NCBI GenBank assembly: GCA_030149295.1
Contig: JASBRV010000080.1
Span: forward strand, 1 to 64,000
Source: Bacteriovoracales bacterium
GTDB lineage: Bacteria > Bdellovibrionota > Bacteriovoracia > Bacteriovoracales > Bacteriovoracaceae
Length of the DNA stretch: 64,000 nt
Reading direction: 5' to 3'
Numbering within the stretch: the first letter of the stretch is position 1; each line of letters opens with the position of its first letter. The notes beneath the pieces are model-generated. The model was not told where the DNA came from. It searched no databases and saw only the letters and a program-made list of their open reading frames with translations. Positions 37,331 through 46,959 of this stretch are shown one piece after another. A program made the position numbers and the translations under genes.

Positions 37331-38200
37331 ATGATTCTTTACGCTCTCTTAGCAAATTTCTTCTTTGCTCTTGGGAGTCAGTTCTTTACTCATTATTCTA
37401 AAAAAGTCGGTGCCACGTGGATGAACTGGTACAAGGCTTTAGTTGCTCAAGTATTCTTTATATTGTGGTTAAGTTTTACTGATGGTATCTCTCTTTTGAG
37501 CTGGAATGTGAGTTTACCTCTCTTTTTTAGTGGGGCTTTGGGATTGGGGCTAGGGGATATTTTCTTACTTAGCGCTTTTAAAGAAATTGGCCCTGGAAGA
37601 ACTTTAATGCTCTTTGCTTTTCAGCCCCTTCTTATGGGAGGAGCGGGCTTTCTCTTTTTTCAGCAAGGTCTGGAGACACATCGCTTGTGGGCCATTCTCT
37701 TTTTTATTGTTTGTGTTCTTATTATTTCTTTAGAAAACTTCAAGTTGAATCGCCATTGGGGCATGATCGGAATTAGTCTTGCTTTAGGAGGAATGATTTT
37801 AGATGCCGTAGGTGTCGTGATCACTCGTCATATGTATGATGAGCATTCTTTTTTAAGTGCTTACTCAGTGAATGTTTATCGAACCTTTGGAGCTCTTGCT
37901 TTCTTTTGGATTCTTAGCTTTTTCAAGCGTGGTCTCTCACTTTTTTCCCCGTTAAGAGCTTTTTCGAGAAAAGATATTATATGGGTTAGTGTAGGGAGCT
38001 TATTTGGTACCTTTTTGTCTCTCACCTTTTATTTGCTGGCCGTACAAAAAGCTCATCTTGGCTCTCTCAGTGGAATAGCAATTACCTCGACTCTCTTTTC
38101 AGCTCTTTTTGAATGCATTTGGCATCGAAAGTTACCTTCTCGTTATCTCATAGCTGCTTTTGTCAGTTTCTTAGTTGGAATGAAGATTCTCGTTCTTTAG
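37331..38200 (+). CDS. EamA/DMT-family transporter
   Basis: About 10 TM helices with EamA-type repeats. Confidence 0.85.
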   Translation: MILYALLANFFFALGSQFFTHYSKKVGATWMNWYKALVAQVFFILWLSFTDGISLLSWNVSLPLFFSGALGLGLGDIFLLSAFKEIGPGRTLMLFAFQPLLMGGAGFLFFQQGLETHRLWAILFFIVCVLIISLENFKLNRHWGMIGISLALGGMILDAVGVVITRHMYDEHSFLSAYSVNVYRTFGALAFFWILSFFKRGLSLFSPLRAFSRKDIIWVSVGSLFGTFLSLTFYLLAVQKAHLGSLSGIAITSTLFSALFECIWHRKLPSRYLIAAFVSFLVGMKILVL

Positions 38201-38859
38201 TTACCAAGGCTGCCGTTCCAAAAATCTTCATGATAATCAAACTGGCACACCTTTTTTACCATTTGGAGGTAACGATGGAGAAAGGGAGAAAACTGAAACT
38301 CTGGCACTACGTAAAGGCCCCACAGGTGAGATGCGATCATAATGTCAAAAATGCCAAAGTCTTTTTGCTTGAGAAAAAAGGGACCGATGGACTTCTCCAC
38401 TTCTTCTAAGAGAGGAGAAAGTTCTATGAGAAAATTTTCTTTCTTCTTTGCGACATCGTTAAAAGGACCTCGTTTTTTTTCTTTTTTCGTTTGAAAATAA
38501 GAGCGAGAAGTTTCGTTAAATTCTTTTGTGTAAATCCAATAGGGCATGGCCAGGTTGTGAATAGGTTTTCCCAAACGATTAAGGAGATCTTCAAGGAAAT
38601 CCATTTGATCTTGATCATTAAGAAGATCGCAATGAAGAGAGTTGTCCTTATCTAGTTTTTTGATGATTTCGAGGGACTCGTTGAGAACATGTCCATCAAT
38701 ATCCATAATGGGAAGCATCTTAACCCCCGTAAGATCTAGGGGAGTCTTCTCGTCATCATAGGAAAGCACTTTACTTTCATAGGGAAGTTGGAAAAAGCCG
38801 AGTGCCATTCGCACGCGAACACAAAAAGGACAGTGGATATAATGATAAAGTTTGTTCAT
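38197..38859 (-). CDS. grxB: Glutaredoxin 2-like (GST-fold) protein
   Basis: LYHYIHCPFCVRVRMALGF, KMLPIMDIDGHVLNESLEIIKKLD. Confidence 0.88.
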   Translation of the reverse strand: MNKLYHYIHCPFCVRVRMALGFFQLPYESKVLSYDDEKTPLDLTGVKMLPIMDIDGHVLNESLEIIKKLDKDNSLHCDLLNDQDQMDFLEDLLNRLGKPIHNLAMPYWIYTKEFNETSRSYFQTKKEKKRGPFNDVAKKKENFLIELSPLLEEVEKSIGPFFLKQKDFGIFDIMIASHLWGLYVVPEFQFSPFLHRYLQMVKKVCQFDYHEDFWNGSLGN

Positions 38860-39008
38860 GTGCCCATCTTAATCAAAGGTGTACCACTAGGCAATGGAAG
38901 GTGAGGGATTAGACTTTATTGAAGTGTGTATTTATTACAAAAGAGAAAAACAGTATCCGGAAAGTAGGTATAGTCCTAAAACCAAAACCCAATAACCAAG
39001 TATTTGTC

Positions 39009-39497
39009 ATGAAAAAATTTGTCCTGTGTCTTTTTCTCGCTGGTCTTACAACGATTCACGCAGAAGAATTAGTAAAAATTCTTCCCATGAAAAATGCCAG
39101 TCGTAATGTTTATTTTGATCTCTACATTGAAGTCTCTGATAATAAAGAAGCTGTAGGGCTAAAAATGTACGATCATGAAGATCATATTTGGGAGACCTTT
39201 AATATCACCTCTCTTGCTAGTGGTGTTCCTGTCAAAAAAGAAGGTCGATATAATGTCATTATTCTAAAAAGTGGTGACTTTGAGCAAGATCGTGGTGGCC
39301 ATTTTGTTATTGATTTTATGAGAAGTGGAATCACCGGCTCTCGTGGTAAGATTGATATCGAATTTGATTTCGATGGTAGTGAGTGGCATGTATACCACCG
39401 TGGGTCAAAGGTCGAGCGTCTTGATTTCCATCTCAATTCTATTTTTGGCAAAGTGGTGGGCATCAAAAAGGTGACGCCTGTATTAAAAAGACGTTAA
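39009..39497 (+). CDS. Secreted hypothetical protein
   Basis: Start moved to MKKFVLCLFLAGLTTIHAEE signal peptide. Confidence 0.6.
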   Translation: MKKFVLCLFLAGLTTIHAEELVKILPMKNASRNVYFDLYIEVSDNKEAVGLKMYDHEDHIWETFNITSLASGVPVKKEGRYNVIILKSGDFEQDRGGHFVIDFMRSGITGSRGKIDIEFDFDGSEWHVYHRGSKVERLDFHLNSIFGKVVGIKKVTPVLKRR

Positions 39498-39529
39498 AAT
39501 AAAGCTCACCTTCATGGAGGAGAGCATAC

Positions 39530-41416
39530 GTGGAACTCATTTTTCGGGACAAGAAGTTCTGGCCACTCTTTTGGACCCAGTTTTTGGGGGCGCTAAACGA
39601 CAATTTTTTTAAAAATGCCCTAGTGATGCTTATCACCTATAGGGCGGTTATGATTGGCCCTCTCGATGCGGCCCTTTTGGTTCCTCTGGCTGGAGGAATC
39701 TTTATTTTTCCATTTTTTATTTTCTCAGCGACCTCAGGGCAGATGGCCGATAAGTTTCAAAAAGCCAACCTCATTAAGACCATCAAGTTTGCTGAAATCA
39801 TCATTATGTCTTTGGCCACACTTGGTCTCTATCTCGATAATTATGTGGTCCTTCTTCTTATTCTTTTTTTTATGGGTACCCAGTCTGCCTTTTTTGGACC
39901 TCTAAAATATGGAATCATTCCAAGTCTCGTCACTGCGGAGAAACTTGTTTTAGGTAATGCTTTTGTTAGTGCAGGGACATTCATTGCTATTCTCATTGGG
40001 ACAATTATGGGTGGGGTCTTTGTCGAATTTGATCACTATGTTTTAGCTCTAGGAATTGGCCTTACCCTGATGGCCTTAGTGGGCTTTCTTTTTAGCTTAA
40101 AAATTCAAGATGTTCCTATTATTGGTGAGAACACAAAAGTGGACTACACCTTTGTAAAGCCTACTTGGGATATTTTAAAACTCACGAGAAAAAAGAAGGA
40201 AATATTCACTACGGTTTTGGGAATAAGTTGGTATTGGTTTTTAGGAGCTGGTGTTTTGAGTCTTCTTCCCGTTTTTGTCAAAGAAAGTCTTGGTGGTGGC
40301 TCTCAAGTAGCGACTTTCTTCCTTGCCACTTTTACTGTGGGAATGGGCCTTGGCTCTTTTATTACCGACAAAATATCTAAGAGGGGAGTCGAAATCGGAC
40401 TTGTCCCCATATGCGCATTAGGAATGTCTGTCTTTCTCGCCCTTATTTGCTATGTCGGTTTGCAAAAGACTGCGCCAAGTGGAGAACTCTACACTTTAAA
40501 AGAATTTTTTCATACCTCCTATGCTTTAGGATCTTTTCTCTCTTTATTAGGGATGGCCATTTTTGGTGGTGGTTATATAGTGACCAAAATAGCCTATCTC
40601 CAAATAGTGGCTGATCCTAAAGAGTTATCTCAGACCATTGCGGGCAATAATATATGGAATGCGCTTTTTATGGTGATAGCATCTGTTCTCATTATGATCC
40701 TCACTAAGAGTGTTGGCATTCCTTATTCATTTTTAGCCTTAGGGATATTAAATCTTATCGTCTCTTTTCTCTTTTATGCTTATCACTCAGAGCAAACGCT
40801 AATGATGTGGATGAGATTTCTAACCAAAGTTTTTTACAACGTGGAAGTTAGGGGAGGAGATAAGTTTCCTAAAGAGGGGCCAGTCATAATCGTATCCAAT
40901 CACGTGAGTTTTGTGGATTGGTTGATTCTTATGGCGATTATTCCGAGACCAATCCATTTTGTCATTGATTGGACCTACTACTATCTCCCTACAGGTCCTT
41001 TTTGGTTTCGCCAAGCAGGCCTTGTGCCTATTGCAACGAGAAAAGAAAGTGAGGAGGTGCTCAAAAAGGCCTTTCAGATGATTTATGAAGATCTCGATCA
41101 AGGCTCTGTTCTTGGTCTCTTTCCTGAGGGGTGGATTACCAGAAATGGTAAGATGAGGCGCTTTCAACCTGGGGTTCAAAAGATTTTAAAAGAAAAGAAA
41201 GTCCCCGTGGTGAAAGTTGCTATCGATGGTCTCTGGGGCAGTATCTTTAGTTTTTACGGTGGAAAAGTTCTCTTTAAATGGCCTAGTTTTAAAAGAAGAA
41301 AAGTCACCGTCACAATATCTGATCCCATTACTCCAGAAAATTACGATTCTAAGTTTGCGGAAAAATGGATTGCGCAAAACGTCAGTCACTATGAGCCACC
41401 TGTGATAGAATCTTAA
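39530..41416 (+). CDS. MFS transporter-acyltransferase fusion (LplT-PlsC/Aas-like lysophospholipid acyltransferase)
   Basis: MFS N-terminal region (LGALNDNFFKNAL); PlsC motifs VSNHVSFVDWL and LFPEGWITRNGKMRRFQPGV; GTG start after GGAGG. Confidence 0.9.
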   Translation: MELIFRDKKFWPLFWTQFLGALNDNFFKNALVMLITYRAVMIGPLDAALLVPLAGGIFIFPFFIFSATSGQMADKFQKANLIKTIKFAEIIIMSLATLGLYLDNYVVLLLILFFMGTQSAFFGPLKYGIIPSLVTAEKLVLGNAFVSAGTFIAILIGTIMGGVFVEFDHYVLALGIGLTLMALVGFLFSLKIQDVPIIGENTKVDYTFVKPTWDILKLTRKKKEIFTTVLGISWYWFLGAGVLSLLPVFVKESLGGGSQVATFFLATFTVGMGLGSFITDKISKRGVEIGLVPICALGMSVFLALICYVGLQKTAPSGELYTLKEFFHTSYALGSFLSLLGMAIFGGGYIVTKIAYLQIVADPKELSQTIAGNNIWNALFMVIASVLIMILTKSVGIPYSFLALGILNLIVSFLFYAYHSEQTLMMWMRFLTKVFYNVEVRGGDKFPKEGPVIIVSNHVSFVDWLILMAIIPRPIHFVIDWTYYYLPTGPFWFRQAGLVPIATRKESEEVLKKAFQMIYEDLDQGSVLGLFPEGWITRNGKMRRFQPGVQKILKEKKVPVVKVAIDGLWGSIFSFYGGKVLFKWPSFKRRKVTVTISDPITPENYDSKFAEKWIAQNVSHYEPPVIES

Positions 41417-41433
41417 TTGTACAGTAATCAAGG

Positions 41434-42132
41434 ATGATATATATGTTTAAGACCTTTTCTTATATTTCTCTTTTAGCATGTTCTCTTCTTTTTTCCTGTA
41501 ATCAACAAGAAGAAGCACCAGATCCGGTTCAGGGGGATAATAATCCTTATCAATGGAATCAAGAGATTCGACCCGCAAAAACAATCACTGGTGAAGAGCT
41601 CACTATTGGAAAAAGAATTTGTAATAACTTTGAAAAGAAGCGCGCTTATATGGCCAGACAGACTCAAGGTTTAGTTATGGACTACCGCGTTTCCGTCTTG
41701 GGTTGTGGTCAAAATCAGCCTCAAGTGGACAGGTCAAGAGGAAGCTTGAGAATTAGTCGTGGTGGGAGCCTTTCAATGGTGAGCCTAGATCGTAACACTC
41801 CTGTTTTTGATGATGTTCTTTCCGATCAACATTCCAATCTTGAAGCCTTTTGTGAACCGATAATGGCCAATAGAGTTGTGTCAGACACTGTTACTAAAGG
41901 ATCTATTCGTTATCAAATCAGTTTCTTTAGAGAAAGTGGAAGGGACTGGTTGCAACTGGCAGAGTTTCAAGCTCCTCAGGGACGTTTTTACCCTTATATT
42001 ATTGAAAGGGCGTCTGTTGTTACAGAAGCAGATAGCCCTAGAGAAGAGCAGAGGGGTTTTGTTTCCTTGCGGGCCATTAATAGACCTTGCACTAACGGTG
42101 CTACTCAGTACACCATGCAAGAGTGGCTTTAA
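41434..42132 (+). CDS. Lipoprotein, hypothetical
   Basis: Lipobox SLLFSCNQQ. Confidence 0.7.
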   Translation: MIYMFKTFSYISLLACSLLFSCNQQEEAPDPVQGDNNPYQWNQEIRPAKTITGEELTIGKRICNNFEKKRAYMARQTQGLVMDYRVSVLGCGQNQPQVDRSRGSLRISRGGSLSMVSLDRNTPVFDDVLSDQHSNLEAFCEPIMANRVVSDTVTKGSIRYQISFFRESGRDWLQLAEFQAPQGRFYPYIIERASVVTEADSPREEQRGFVSLRAINRPCTNGATQYTMQEWL

Positions 42133-42151
42133 TTAGCAGATAAATGGATAG

Positions 42152-43006
42152 ATGGTAAGACTTCGTTTAGCCCCAACCCCATCCGGATTTCTTCATAGAG
42201 GAAATGCCCTCAACTTTGTCCTGACTTGGTGGCACGCACGTTCTCTAAAGGGTGAGTTATTTCTTCGCATTGATGATCACGATACGACAAGAACCAGAGA
42301 TGAGTACCTTGAGGATATCTTTTGGACTATAGAATGGTTGGGTTTAGATATTGATCAGGGACCTCAAGATGTCGATGATTTTAAAAGTCATTTTTCTCAA
42401 ACTCATAAATTTTCTTATTACAAAGAAGAGCTTTTAAAAGTAAAGGAAACCGCTCTCTTTGGATGTCTTTGTTCCAGAAAGGATGTAAAAGAAAATGGGG
42501 GAGAACATCCTAGAGAGTGTCGAGATAAAATGAGGACTTTTGATTTGGATGACTTTGAAGACGAAGAAAAGGAAATGTCTCTTCGAATGAGCACGGAAAA
42601 TATAAAAGTACCAGATGCATCTTATGTTGATTGTGTTTTATGGAGAAAAGAAAATATTCCTTCCTACCAACTCGTTAATTTAGTTGAAGACCGAGATATG
42701 GAAATTACCCATCTGGTAAGAGGTATGGACTTAAGTCCTAGTAGCCAGTTTCAGCAAGAGGTGAGCCATTTGTGGCAATGGGATTTTCCTTCAAAGATTT
42801 ATCATCATTCTCTTCTCACAGACCATGGTGAGAAACTCTCTAAAACACAAAAGAGTCCCGCCTTAAGGGAAGAGTTTAACAAGAAAGAAGATTTCTATTT
42901 AGAAGTAGTCTCTCCTTATATTGGTCATAAAGTAAAAGGGACTCACGATCTTTTACAAATCGAAGCCCCTTTTTTTACAATTAAAGAAAAGACTGAACGG
43001 CTTTGA
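42152..43006 (+). CDS. Glutamyl-Q tRNA(Asp) synthetase-like (GluX family, no anticodon-binding domain)
   Basis: RLAPTPSGFLHRGNAL (HIGH region), RIDDHDTTRTR, CLCSRKD..C zinc cluster, GEKLSKTQ (KMSKS-like). Confidence 0.85.
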   Translation: MVRLRLAPTPSGFLHRGNALNFVLTWWHARSLKGELFLRIDDHDTTRTRDEYLEDIFWTIEWLGLDIDQGPQDVDDFKSHFSQTHKFSYYKEELLKVKETALFGCLCSRKDVKENGGEHPRECRDKMRTFDLDDFEDEEKEMSLRMSTENIKVPDASYVDCVLWRKENIPSYQLVNLVEDRDMEITHLVRGMDLSPSSQFQQEVSHLWQWDFPSKIYHHSLLTDHGEKLSKTQKSPALREEFNKKEDFYLEVVSPYIGHKVKGTHDLLQIEAPFFTIKEKTERL

Positions 43007-44975
43007 TGATGGCGTGGTCATCCATTTGATGACGGGCATAGAGATGATCAGCTTTGTAAGCACTTTGGCCGAATTCACCTTTATTACCCAAGCTGACGAG
43101 TTTAAATTCATGGCCCTCTTGAAGAAGGGCATGGCAAAGCATGGCACCCATACCTGCTTTTACTTGATGGTCTTCGATGGTAATGAGGCGGCCATGAGAT
43201 TTTTTTAGGGCAGCACCAATTGTCTGCGTGTCTGGTTCATTGACAAAAGCATTGTTTATGACGGTGACATCAATCCCCTTATTTTTTAATTCTTCAGATG
43301 CTTTTAAGGCCTTCGCTACCGTTGGACCAGTGGCCACAATGGTTGCGGCTTCACCTGTTTTTAAGACCTGAGCTTTTCTCCATTGATATTTCTCGTCTTT
43401 ATTATAGTAGTGAGGGAAGTTCTCTCTTCCATAGAAGAAGACAAAACTATTGGGGGTTTTTCCGGCTTCAGCTTGGCCCTTATATTCATGAAGAGCGGCA
43501 TAGAGATACTCTTCAGCTTCTTTGGAGCATGAACAACTGATAACAGTCGTATGGGGAATTGAGCTAACTGCACTGAAGTAAGTCGTTGCTTGATGGGAAG
43601 CACCATCGGCAGCATCTTGAAAGCCTGTATGGCTAAAGAGGCAGATCACTGGACCCTGAGAAAGATTCGCCATAATAAGAGGAAGATTTCCTTTTGTGAT
43701 ACCAAACTGTGCGAAGGTATCGACGAGGGGAATGAATCCAGCTTTGGCAAGCCCCACGGCCGTTGAAACCATATTGGCCTCAGCGATTCCCACATCGAGG
43801 GAGTTTTCAGGATAACTTTTATGGAAGGGGGCAATTCCCGTGGAACCTTGAAGATCGGATGCGACACTAAAAAGAGGAAGACCTTCTTTCATCGCCCTGT
43901 CACAAGCACGAGCAAGTCCTGGTTGAACTTTTTCTACTGTGACTGCAGGAGCCGACTTTGAAGTTTCTTCAGGCTTTTGAGAAAGTATTTCTTTGGCCCA
44001 TTCAATAAACTCACTAGGAGCACTTCCATCGTAAATTTCATTAAGAAAATCAATAAGCTTGGGATCATAACCCTTAAGTGGGTATCCGTGCCCGCCTGAT
44101 GCACTTTCCTCGGTCGACTTAACACCGTAGCCTTTTATGGTGTGAAAACGAAGAGCAATGGGTTTAGTAGAATTCTCTTTAGCATCTTTGATAGCATCTT
44201 CAAGGGCTATATAAACTGATTGCAGGTCATGGCCATCTTTAATACTTCTTAAATCCCAACCCAAGTCTTTTAGGGCATTAAATGTTGGGCCCATGTCATA
44301 ACTATCGTCAGTAATTCTTCCGGAGAGTTTTGTGTTGTTATCGGAAATTAAAAGAATAAAAGGATTCATTTTCCCCTTGGCAGAAAGTCCTGCAATCGCG
44401 GCCATGGCTTCTCTGGCTTCACCTTCCATCGCACCACCGTCAGAAAGGGCACACAAAGTGACTCGATCATTTCCAAGTTTTTTATCCGCAAAGGCAAGGC
44501 CTTGGGCCTGAGGAAGTCCTGAACCGAGGGGGCCATTGGAAATAAGGACCCCTTCGGGATTAAGGTGAGCTTCACCATGACCGGTGAGTTTACTTTCTAT
44601 GGAGCGAAATCCTTTAAGGCTTTCAAAGTTGAGATCATCAAAGTGATAAAGAGAGCGAAGAGCATAAATTCCATTTTCGGTATGACCGGCATCGTTGACA
44701 AAATTATAGCTATCAAACCAAGGAGATGCATGAAACATAAGAGCGTGGGTGGCGGACATGATCTCCGCGAAAGCGGCAGGGCCTCCCCAGTGAGCGGCAG
44801 CGCCACCAATGACCGCATGCTGGTTCATGAGAGCAACCAAAGCCCTCGTTGCCTTGGGATCTGCCACCACTACCTCTTTTCCCTGGCCATTTTTGATCCT
44901 TAGAGAATGGCTGGGCTCATTTGTGGGGTTTTTAGCGAGCTTTTGGGGGATACTGAGGGCTTTTAGAGAAGACAT
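42981..44975 (-). CDS. Transketolase-like, thiamine diphosphate-dependent
   Basis: NGPLGSGLPQAQGLAFADK, ALSDGGAMEGEAREAM, ISDNNTKLSG, GIAEANMVSTAVGLA. Start trimmed to MSSLKAL. Confidence 0.85.
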   Translation of the reverse strand: MSSLKALSIPQKLAKNPTNEPSHSLRIKNGQGKEVVVADPKATRALVALMNQHAVIGGAAAHWGGPAAFAEIMSATHALMFHASPWFDSYNFVNDAGHTENGIYALRSLYHFDDLNFESLKGFRSIESKLTGHGEAHLNPEGVLISNGPLGSGLPQAQGLAFADKKLGNDRVTLCALSDGGAMEGEAREAMAAIAGLSAKGKMNPFILLISDNNTKLSGRITDDSYDMGPTFNALKDLGWDLRSIKDGHDLQSVYIALEDAIKDAKENSTKPIALRFHTIKGYGVKSTEESASGGHGYPLKGYDPKLIDFLNEIYDGSAPSEFIEWAKEILSQKPEETSKSAPAVTVEKVQPGLARACDRAMKEGLPLFSVASDLQGSTGIAPFHKSYPENSLDVGIAEANMVSTAVGLAKAGFIPLVDTFAQFGITKGNLPLIMANLSQGPVICLFSHTGFQDAADGASHQATTYFSAVSSIPHTTVISCSCSKEAEEYLYAALHEYKGQAEAGKTPNSFVFFYGRENFPHYYNKDEKYQWRKAQVLKTGEAATIVATGPTVAKALKASEELKNKGIDVTVINNAFVNEPDTQTIGAALKKSHGRLITIEDHQVKAGMGAMLCHALLQEGHEFKLVSLGNKGEFGQSAYKADHLYARHQMDDHAIIKAVQSFL

Positions 44976-45250
44976 AGGGGGCTCCAATGCTTTTTTGGGT
45001 TGGGATTTGCCACCGATTCTAGTCTACTTATCAGATACCGCCTAGACACCGCGGTCAATACTTGTTGGCACTTTGGCAATAATTGAAGGTAGATTTTAGT
45101 GATTAATTTTTATTTATATTATGGTGATTTTATCGTCTAACTATTTAGAACTATTCGGATTTGGCAAATGTGAAGAAAACATGACAGGTTTAGTTTTTGC
45201 TCTGCATTATTATGTTTATATAAGAACAATATTAACCATAGGAAGTTAAA

Positions 45251-45493
45251 ATGTGCGATTGCTGTAGTGCTGAGGGAAGAGATTTTAATTTTAGATGCGG
45301 ACCCGGCAATAGAACTGTCAATAGTCGTTTCTACAAAGTCTTTGTGGGAAGGGTCGCTTCGGTTAAGCTTTGTCGTCTTTGCGACATTCAACTTTTTAGA
45401 GCGGGTGAGAGCCAATTTCTTGCCAAGAATATTCGTTTTGCGCAAACCCTGGTCTCAAGTAATGCTGGATCTGAAGCAAGCTTCTTTGATTAA
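45251..45493 (+). CDS. 80-aa cysteine-rich protein, possible zinc-binding
   Basis: MCDCCSAEG..FRCGPG..KLCRLCDI; AGGAAG SD 8 nt upstream; dedicated terminator downstream. Confidence 0.6.
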   Translation: MCDCCSAEGRDFNFRCGPGNRTVNSRFYKVFVGRVASVKLCRLCDIQLFRAGESQFLAKNIRFAQTLVSSNAGSEASFFD

Positions 45494-45533
45494 GTCTTTA
45501 TTACTTTTTAATCGCTTGTTAACCTCATGTGAT

Positions 45534-45559
45534 AACCTCTCCTTTTTGAGAGGTTTTTT
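45534..45559 (+). terminator. Intrinsic terminator
   Basis: AACCTCTC-CTTTTT-GAGAGGTT followed by TTTT. Confidence 0.8.
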
Positions 45560-45576
45560 ATTTGAGGAGAGACTCC

Positions 45577-46953
45577 ATGAGCGATACTTGGAAGGTCATC
45601 GATAAATATCACCAGAATACATTGGATACCATTTCTCTGATGACAAACGTAGAGGCTATGGACATGGTTCAAGCGGGTATAGAGGCCTTTGAAAAAAACC
45701 GACATCATTCACAAGGAAAAAGGGCGAAATGGCTTTTAGATGTAGCAGAGCTTCTTCAAAAGAAGAAAGAAAAGTTTGTTGATCTTATTGTGAAAGAAGC
45801 TGGAAAGCCTAAAAACTATGCACAGGTCGAGGTTGAGCGTTCCTTGTTTACTTTAAAGACAGGGGCAGAGGAAGCCACGAGGCTTGGTGGAGAAAAGGTT
45901 CCCATGAATTTTGGTAATGGTGTGGGAAAGCAAGTTTTTACGGATCGCTTTCCTCTCGGACTGGTCCTAGGGATCTCGCCTTTTAATTTTCCTCTCAATC
46001 TTGCTCTTCATAAAATCGTTCCTGCTATTGCTACAGGCAATGCGATCATGATTAAGCCATCACCTTATACACCACTTGTTCTCAAGGCCCTCGAAAAGAT
46101 TTTTAGGGAGGCAAATGTTCCAAAGGACCTCTTTCAAGTTGTCATCTGTGATAACGAGGTAAGTGAAGCTTTGGTTCGTGATGAGAGAATTAAAATGCTC
46201 TCATTTACAGGCTCACCTGCTATCGGCTGGATGCTTAAGGAAAAAGCAGGAAAGAAAAAAGTGACTCTAGAGTTAGGGGGAAATGCCGCCGTTTTGATTG
46301 ACGAAGGCACGGATATAAAGAGGACTTCAAAACTTTTGGCCGGAGGCTGTTTTCTCTATGCTGGTCAAATTTGTATCAGCACTCAAAGGATTTATGTTCA
46401 TTCTTCTCTTAAGGAAGAGCTTCAAGAAGAGCTTTTAAAGGACATCGAAAAGATTCAGGTCGGAGATCCTCAGGATATGAAAACAACGGTAGGTCCTCTT
46501 ATCGCCAAGGAGCATCTCAAGAGAGTGGATCAATGGGTTCAGGAATCTATTTCACAGGGGGCAATGCTTCTTTGTGGAGGGAAAATTTTAGATGAGAAAA
46601 AGAACCTCTATGCGCCCACCCTTCTCACGGGAACGAAAAAGGGCCAAAAGGTTGTTGAAGAGGAAGTCTTTGGGCCTGTTGCCATTATTGAGGAAGTAGA
46701 AAGTTTTCGTGAAGGTTTAAATAAGATTAATGATTCTCGTTTTGGTCTCCAAGCGGGTATTTTTACCAAGAATATAGACTTCATGAAGGAAGCCTTTCAA
46801 ACCTTAGAAGTTGGTGGCGTGATCATGAACCATATTCCTGGTTTTAGAGTTGATTCCATGCCCTATGGTGGGGTTAAAGACTCAGGGCTTGGAAGAGAGG
46901 GATTAAAGTACGCCATGGAAGATATGACTGAACCAAGATTGCTCATTTTTTAA
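45577..46953 (+). CDS. Aldehyde dehydrogenase family protein
   Basis: FNFPLNLALHKIVPAIATGNAIMIKPSPYTP, LSFTGSPAIGW, LELGGNAAVL, GQICISTQR catalytic Cys. Confidence 0.95.
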   Translation: MSDTWKVIDKYHQNTLDTISLMTNVEAMDMVQAGIEAFEKNRHHSQGKRAKWLLDVAELLQKKKEKFVDLIVKEAGKPKNYAQVEVERSLFTLKTGAEEATRLGGEKVPMNFGNGVGKQVFTDRFPLGLVLGISPFNFPLNLALHKIVPAIATGNAIMIKPSPYTPLVLKALEKIFREANVPKDLFQVVICDNEVSEALVRDERIKMLSFTGSPAIGWMLKEKAGKKKVTLELGGNAAVLIDEGTDIKRTSKLLAGGCFLYAGQICISTQRIYVHSSLKEELQEELLKDIEKIQVGDPQDMKTTVGPLIAKEHLKRVDQWVQESISQGAMLLCGGKILDEKKNLYAPTLLTGTKKGQKVVEEEVFGPVAIIEEVESFREGLNKINDSRFGLQAGIFTKNIDFMKEAFQTLEVGGVIMNHIPGFRVDSMPYGGVKDSGLGREGLKYAMEDMTEPRLLIF

Positions 46954-46959
46954 TGAGAC

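Noticed and set aside
43298-44903. Multiple ORFs overlapping the transketolase gene on both strands
   Set aside because: Shadow frames; transketolase motifs fix the coding frame.
45267-45605. 112-aa plus-strand ORF overlapping the 80-aa Cys-rich gene
   Set aside because: Runs through the terminator and into the aldehyde dehydrogenase start; the 45251 frame has the better SD and Cys pattern.
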